A stretch of 64,000 nt of DNA, taken from the NCBI GenBank assembly GCA_013397455.1, contig VYZB01000030.1, positions 1,866,403-1,930,402 of the forward strand, in the 5' to 3' direction. The translations under genes and the position numbers were made by a program. Source of the DNA: Crotophaga sulcirostris. Its lineage: Eukaryota; Chordata; Aves; Cuculiformes; Crotophagidae. Under the pieces are notes generated by a model. That model saw nothing but the letters and a program-made list of their open reading frames with translations, did not search any database and was not told where the DNA came from. Of this stretch, positions 60,201-64,000 are shown one piece after another; the stretch's first letter is position 1, and each line of letters opens with the position of its first letter.

Positions 60201-63200
60201 CTGATCTTTTATTCTAACAATTTCAGTTCTTCTCAAGTGGTGTTGGAGTCCACATTATTTTACCCGATGGATATTTACACAGGAGGGTGCATGTTTCTCA
60301 TTACAACATGACAGAGACATCATCTTCTTCCCAAAATAGGCCTCAGTGAGCACCAGGTCTATTTTCCTGAACTCCTGGATGCAGAACAACCTCAGATTTG
60401 GGCATAAAATTTCTTTGGGTTGTTTTTCTTGTTGTAAGCTCAATTTCTTGCTTTCTATAATATATTAAATGTTTCCTAGCAATCAGATCTGCAGCTGGGA
60501 GAAACCAGTGTGGCTGCTTAGTCACTGGAGCGTGGCCGATTTGCATTTCACAACCATTTCGCACCTCACTTACAGTTATTTACAGGCAGGTATGAACACA
60601 TTTCCAGAGCCTCTATAATCGCTATGAAGCTGATTTTCAGAGGAAATTTGAAATCTCTTCACTGTGTATCAATTAACTGAAGACACTCTTAGCTCCGATG
60701 GAAGAGCTGGATTGATAGAGGTGGATTAGGTAGCCTCTGCTCCTCAGTACAGTCTGAGCAGAAGTGGGACAGAAACTCCTCCTTGATCAATATGCTCAAA
60801 GGTGAACTGGACTTCCTGACAGAAGCACAGGGAAAACTCTTGAGCATGTAGGGTGACCTTAATCCTTTTGCCAAATCACCAAGCCAAAAAATGCCAAACC
60901 CCTTAGTTGTTGGGTTTTTAAGCACGTTGTCACTGGGATCAAAACCGGGATTCCACAACTCAGGCAACCAAAAATGCTACCAAATTGTAATGGCTTTTGG
61001 ACATAGCTAATGTGAAAGCAGAGAGGGACCACTCCTCTAGAGAAAAGCTATTTCTCAAGCATTTACGTGCAGTAGACAACTATATTCCCCCCCAGAAGGC
61101 ACCAAGGTCTATTTGCTGTTTTTTAGGGTCATATTTGTTATATACAAACAATCTGCCAGCTATTGGGAGTTTGCAAAAATATTTGCAAGTCCGATGACAG
61201 TATACATGCTAGCACAAAGATCTACCTGTGAAGGAAATGTTTAAGGAGAAGCACATTATTATTTGTGTCCTGTTTTTGAGAACATGCCTCATACAATCAG
61301 GGGGCTGGACTCTAATGGCCGATCACTGAATGTAGATGCCAGGTAAATGAAGGATGTGGCAGACAAATAACCCATGGGTTGGCTTGATTGACTCAAATGC
61401 TCCTTTAAAATATGCAGAACATGCTGGGGACCTGCTCCCATGTCGGGGTTTGTGATGGGGATGGCAGGGTGCTGAACAGGTGCCCCCATCACCTGTACGC
61501 CAAGCAGCGTCTCCAGGCAGTTTGAGACAAAGAATCTGGGGAGAAGCCGGGGGCTGCACTGGGGGTGTGAAAGCTCTTGTCTGGGAGACAGGGAGTAGTG
61601 ACAAGTTGGGAGATACCCTGCAGTAAACCAGCCTGTGGGAAGGGCACAATGCTCTCTGCTCCCACAGTACCACCCAGAGCTAAATCATCCCCTGAGGACT
61701 GTCCCCCTCATAAATCCCACCCCAACCCAGCTTCACTCTCCAAAACACCTCTGGAGCAATGAGTTCTGCTGCCTGCTGTGCTGTAATTAGACCTTATCCT
61801 GGTAAGCTTGGCAGAACAGCCCACCGGGAGCTGAACCAGACTGGGTTTTCTCTCCCTGATGTCTGTCACAACACTCTAAGAGCTACCCAATTTAGGGATC
61901 TCACAAGCCTTTCTTCTCCTCCTGTGTTTGCTACATGTGTTTGCTTTGGCTGCCTCGCCCCAACCTCCCTTTTCATTTCTAATTTTTCTATTCAATCACT
62001 TTACACATGGCTCCGGTCAGAGCACAAACAGGTCCTCACTTGTTCCCCAGCTGGAGCCATAGACCACGCAGTGTTTGGAACCACAAAGAGGGGAGAAATG
62101 GAGTCAGAGAAGAAGTAACTTACAGAGTCAGGTAGACACAGGACATGGCAAGTGGAGGGGACAGGTTCATGGGGCTGCTGACCCAAGGGGATGACGGAGC
62201 TGGGCCGAGCTCTGCTTTTCCCAGACAGCTTTCTGTTGTCCACTTGAAGGAACATCGTGTTTTTTAAAAACCCGACCAAATCACAACTGCCAGGCAGGAC
62301 ACAAAATGCCATGCTGTTCATGATGGGGTTTTTCATCCCAGACTGCTTTTGACTGTTCTTTTCCTGTAAGGAAAAAAAGTCACTGTTGTTTTTTGCCACT
62401 TGCGGTGTGTGTATAAGCTGGTGTCGGCAGACTCTGGCAAAATGAGACATCGGTGGTTTGGTTTGTTTGCTCTTCTCCAGGAAATGTGGCTCACTTGTGG
62501 CAGCCTGCTCCTGGCTCTCTCTCCTGCTTCATCGTATAAAATCAGAGGTTGTGATGGCATCTGTGCTAAAAGCCATTGCAAAATATGATATAAGGGATGT
62601 GGCCAAGACAATACGGAGGACCAGGGCAAAGCAGGGCACAGATTCCAGCTCTTTCTTTCAGACATTCTCTGTCCTCACACAAGGACAAGAAACTATCATC
62701 TCAGTCATGCAGACCAATGAGAGAACTTCAGAGGGGTAAAGCCTTGAAGTGGTGGCCATCCATACGCCATGCTCTGCACCACACACTGTAACTGGGCTGC
62801 GCGAAGCCTCATGACTCAATTGCAATTAACAGGTGCACTGAAGTTAGCTGAAGCTAAGTAACACCCTCCCTCTTTCCTCCTTGAAGTGCCTTGTGAAATG
62901 TCTACTACATGATGCTGCCAACTTTGTCACACAGGATTTTATACTGATCTTCATAAACACTGGTACACCCACTGATGATGTCACCAATGGCCTTAGGACT
63001 TGGCTAAAATTCTTCCAATCTCATGGCTAAAGTGGTTTCTCTGGATCTCTTTTCAATTCTGATTTGACAGGTAATTTATAATTTACCTCTATTATTGTGC
63101 TAAAGACTCCCATTATGAAATAAAGCATCACTGACTGAAGACATACATGGCTTGCAGACGCTGCCCAAACACAGACCAAAACCATCCAGATCACTCTGGA

Positions 63201-63958
63201 AAGGCCCAGAAATGAGATGCAGAGCTTGTCCCTGCTCTTGGGGAATTTCCCAACCTTCTTCTGCATTCATTACCTTTCTAAATCTCACAACAAAAACAAC
63301 AAGAAAGCAGATATCTTTTGAGATGGAGGACCACCATTACCTGCAGCTATGGTAGCCCAGCACTGGAGGAGTTAAACTCCAGTGAAAGGTTTGGAATCCA
63401 CAAAGCTGTGCAAATGGCAGCCAGCCCCTCAGAAGTGTTGGGTTTGCCCAGGGGCTGCTAAATTCCTACCTCTCCCCATGCAGTTGACATCTCCATCCCC
63501 ACCGTCTCGCTGGCGGACTTCCCTCCCCTCCCTAACTGAGAGAGAGAAATGAAAACAAAGATGACTATGAGGCTGGAGAAAACACTGCTGCTGCCATCCC
63601 AGAGGTAGTTCCTGTCAAAGGAGGGTTGGCCTCGTCAGAGGACGCTTCTTGGCTTCAACTCGACAAACAGCTCTCACCGAAGCAGTCAGTAACCTGCCAG
63701 GAGGAGGATGGAAAAGTACCAGTGAGTGGTTTCTCCCGGCCCTCCTCCTCCTGGTGAGGGGAGCTTTGCAGACAACCCACACACACCCTCCCATGCTGTG
63801 GTATTTAACACAGGGCTGTGGGGAGCGCCAGGCTTTCAGAGGGCATGGGCCTCAGGGGTCACAGAGACAAGACCAAGGAGGCAAGACCAAGTGACCTGGG
63901 CTTTTCAAAAGTGACACTAGAAATGGGTGTCCATCCGACCCTGTTTCCATAGCGGATG
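57213..63958. other. Noncoding stretch
   Basis: No gene is recognised. A T-run lies at about 57,982-57,990 and a C-run at about 61,087-61,094. ORFs are short and lack family features. Confidence 0.5.
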
Positions 63959-63961
63959 GGG

Positions 63962-64000
63962 TACCCAAGGAGGACGATGTGCTACCCAAGGAGGATAATG
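63962..64000. repeat. Start of a tandem repeat cut by the window edge, 21-bp unit
   Basis: TACCCAAGGAGGACGATGTG plus C (63,962-63,982) is followed at once by TACCCAAGGAGGATAATG, which runs off the window. At least 1.9 copies are visible, so the array may continue. Confidence 0.7.

Noticed and set aside
62458..62739. ORF with a charged segment (AKYDIRDVAKTIRRTRAKQG)
   Set aside because: It is isolated, with no splice or promoter support and no recognisable family. It is probably chance.

Overview
The window is a piece of a bird nuclear genome. The evidence is a set of CR1 (chicken repeat 1) LINE fragments with typical avian 3' tails, an old retroviral LTR of a family common in birds, intron-containing vertebrate genes, and sparse coding content. 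The species cannot be named from the sequence.

The only gene cluster is at about 14.3-18.35 kb. A textbook miR-7 precursor hairpin (mir-7-2 type by synteny) lies at 14,339-14,425 on the + strand. About 0.5 kb downstream is a 39-bp minisatellite (14,907-15,234). A run of 570 Ns follows (15,290-15,859), then the complete coding part of AEN (apoptosis-enhancing nuclease, ISG20L1) in three + strand exons (15,972-16,634; 16,915-17,115; 17,490-17,693; 355 aa), with a 3'UTR probably ending near 18,350. mir-7-2 just upstream of AEN on the same strand is the order I recall from human 15q26, so the neighbourhood is syntenic. The promoter and 5' noncoding exon of AEN are probably inside or beside the gap.

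Left flank (1-14.3 kb): GC-rich, with no convincing protein-coding exon, one CR1 fragment (about 4.1-4.3 kb), two small tandem duplications, and several non-repetitive islands rich in TAAT/ATTA cores. These islands look like conserved noncoding elements. They are candidate regulatory elements or primary-transcript sequence for mir-7-2, but this rests on appearance only.

Right flank (18.4-64 kb): about 46 kb with no recognised gene. It holds an old LTR (18.7-19.4 kb), six further CR1 pieces (three sharing one similar 3' end, hence probably younger), a pentanucleotide microsatellite that begins at a CR1 tail (43.15-43.23 kb), an isolated CpG-dense patch (27.84-28.11 kb), and a speculative two-exon small gene with a TATA box (31.02-31.54 kb). 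ISG20, which follows AEN in human, was not found here. Most other open reading frames are short, overlap on both strands, and look like chance ORFs.

I found no new defence, mobile or enzymatic system. The observations most worth a second look are the miR-7/AEN pair with a hairpin-forming minisatellite and an assembly gap between them, the orphan CpG island, and the 31-kb two-exon candidate.
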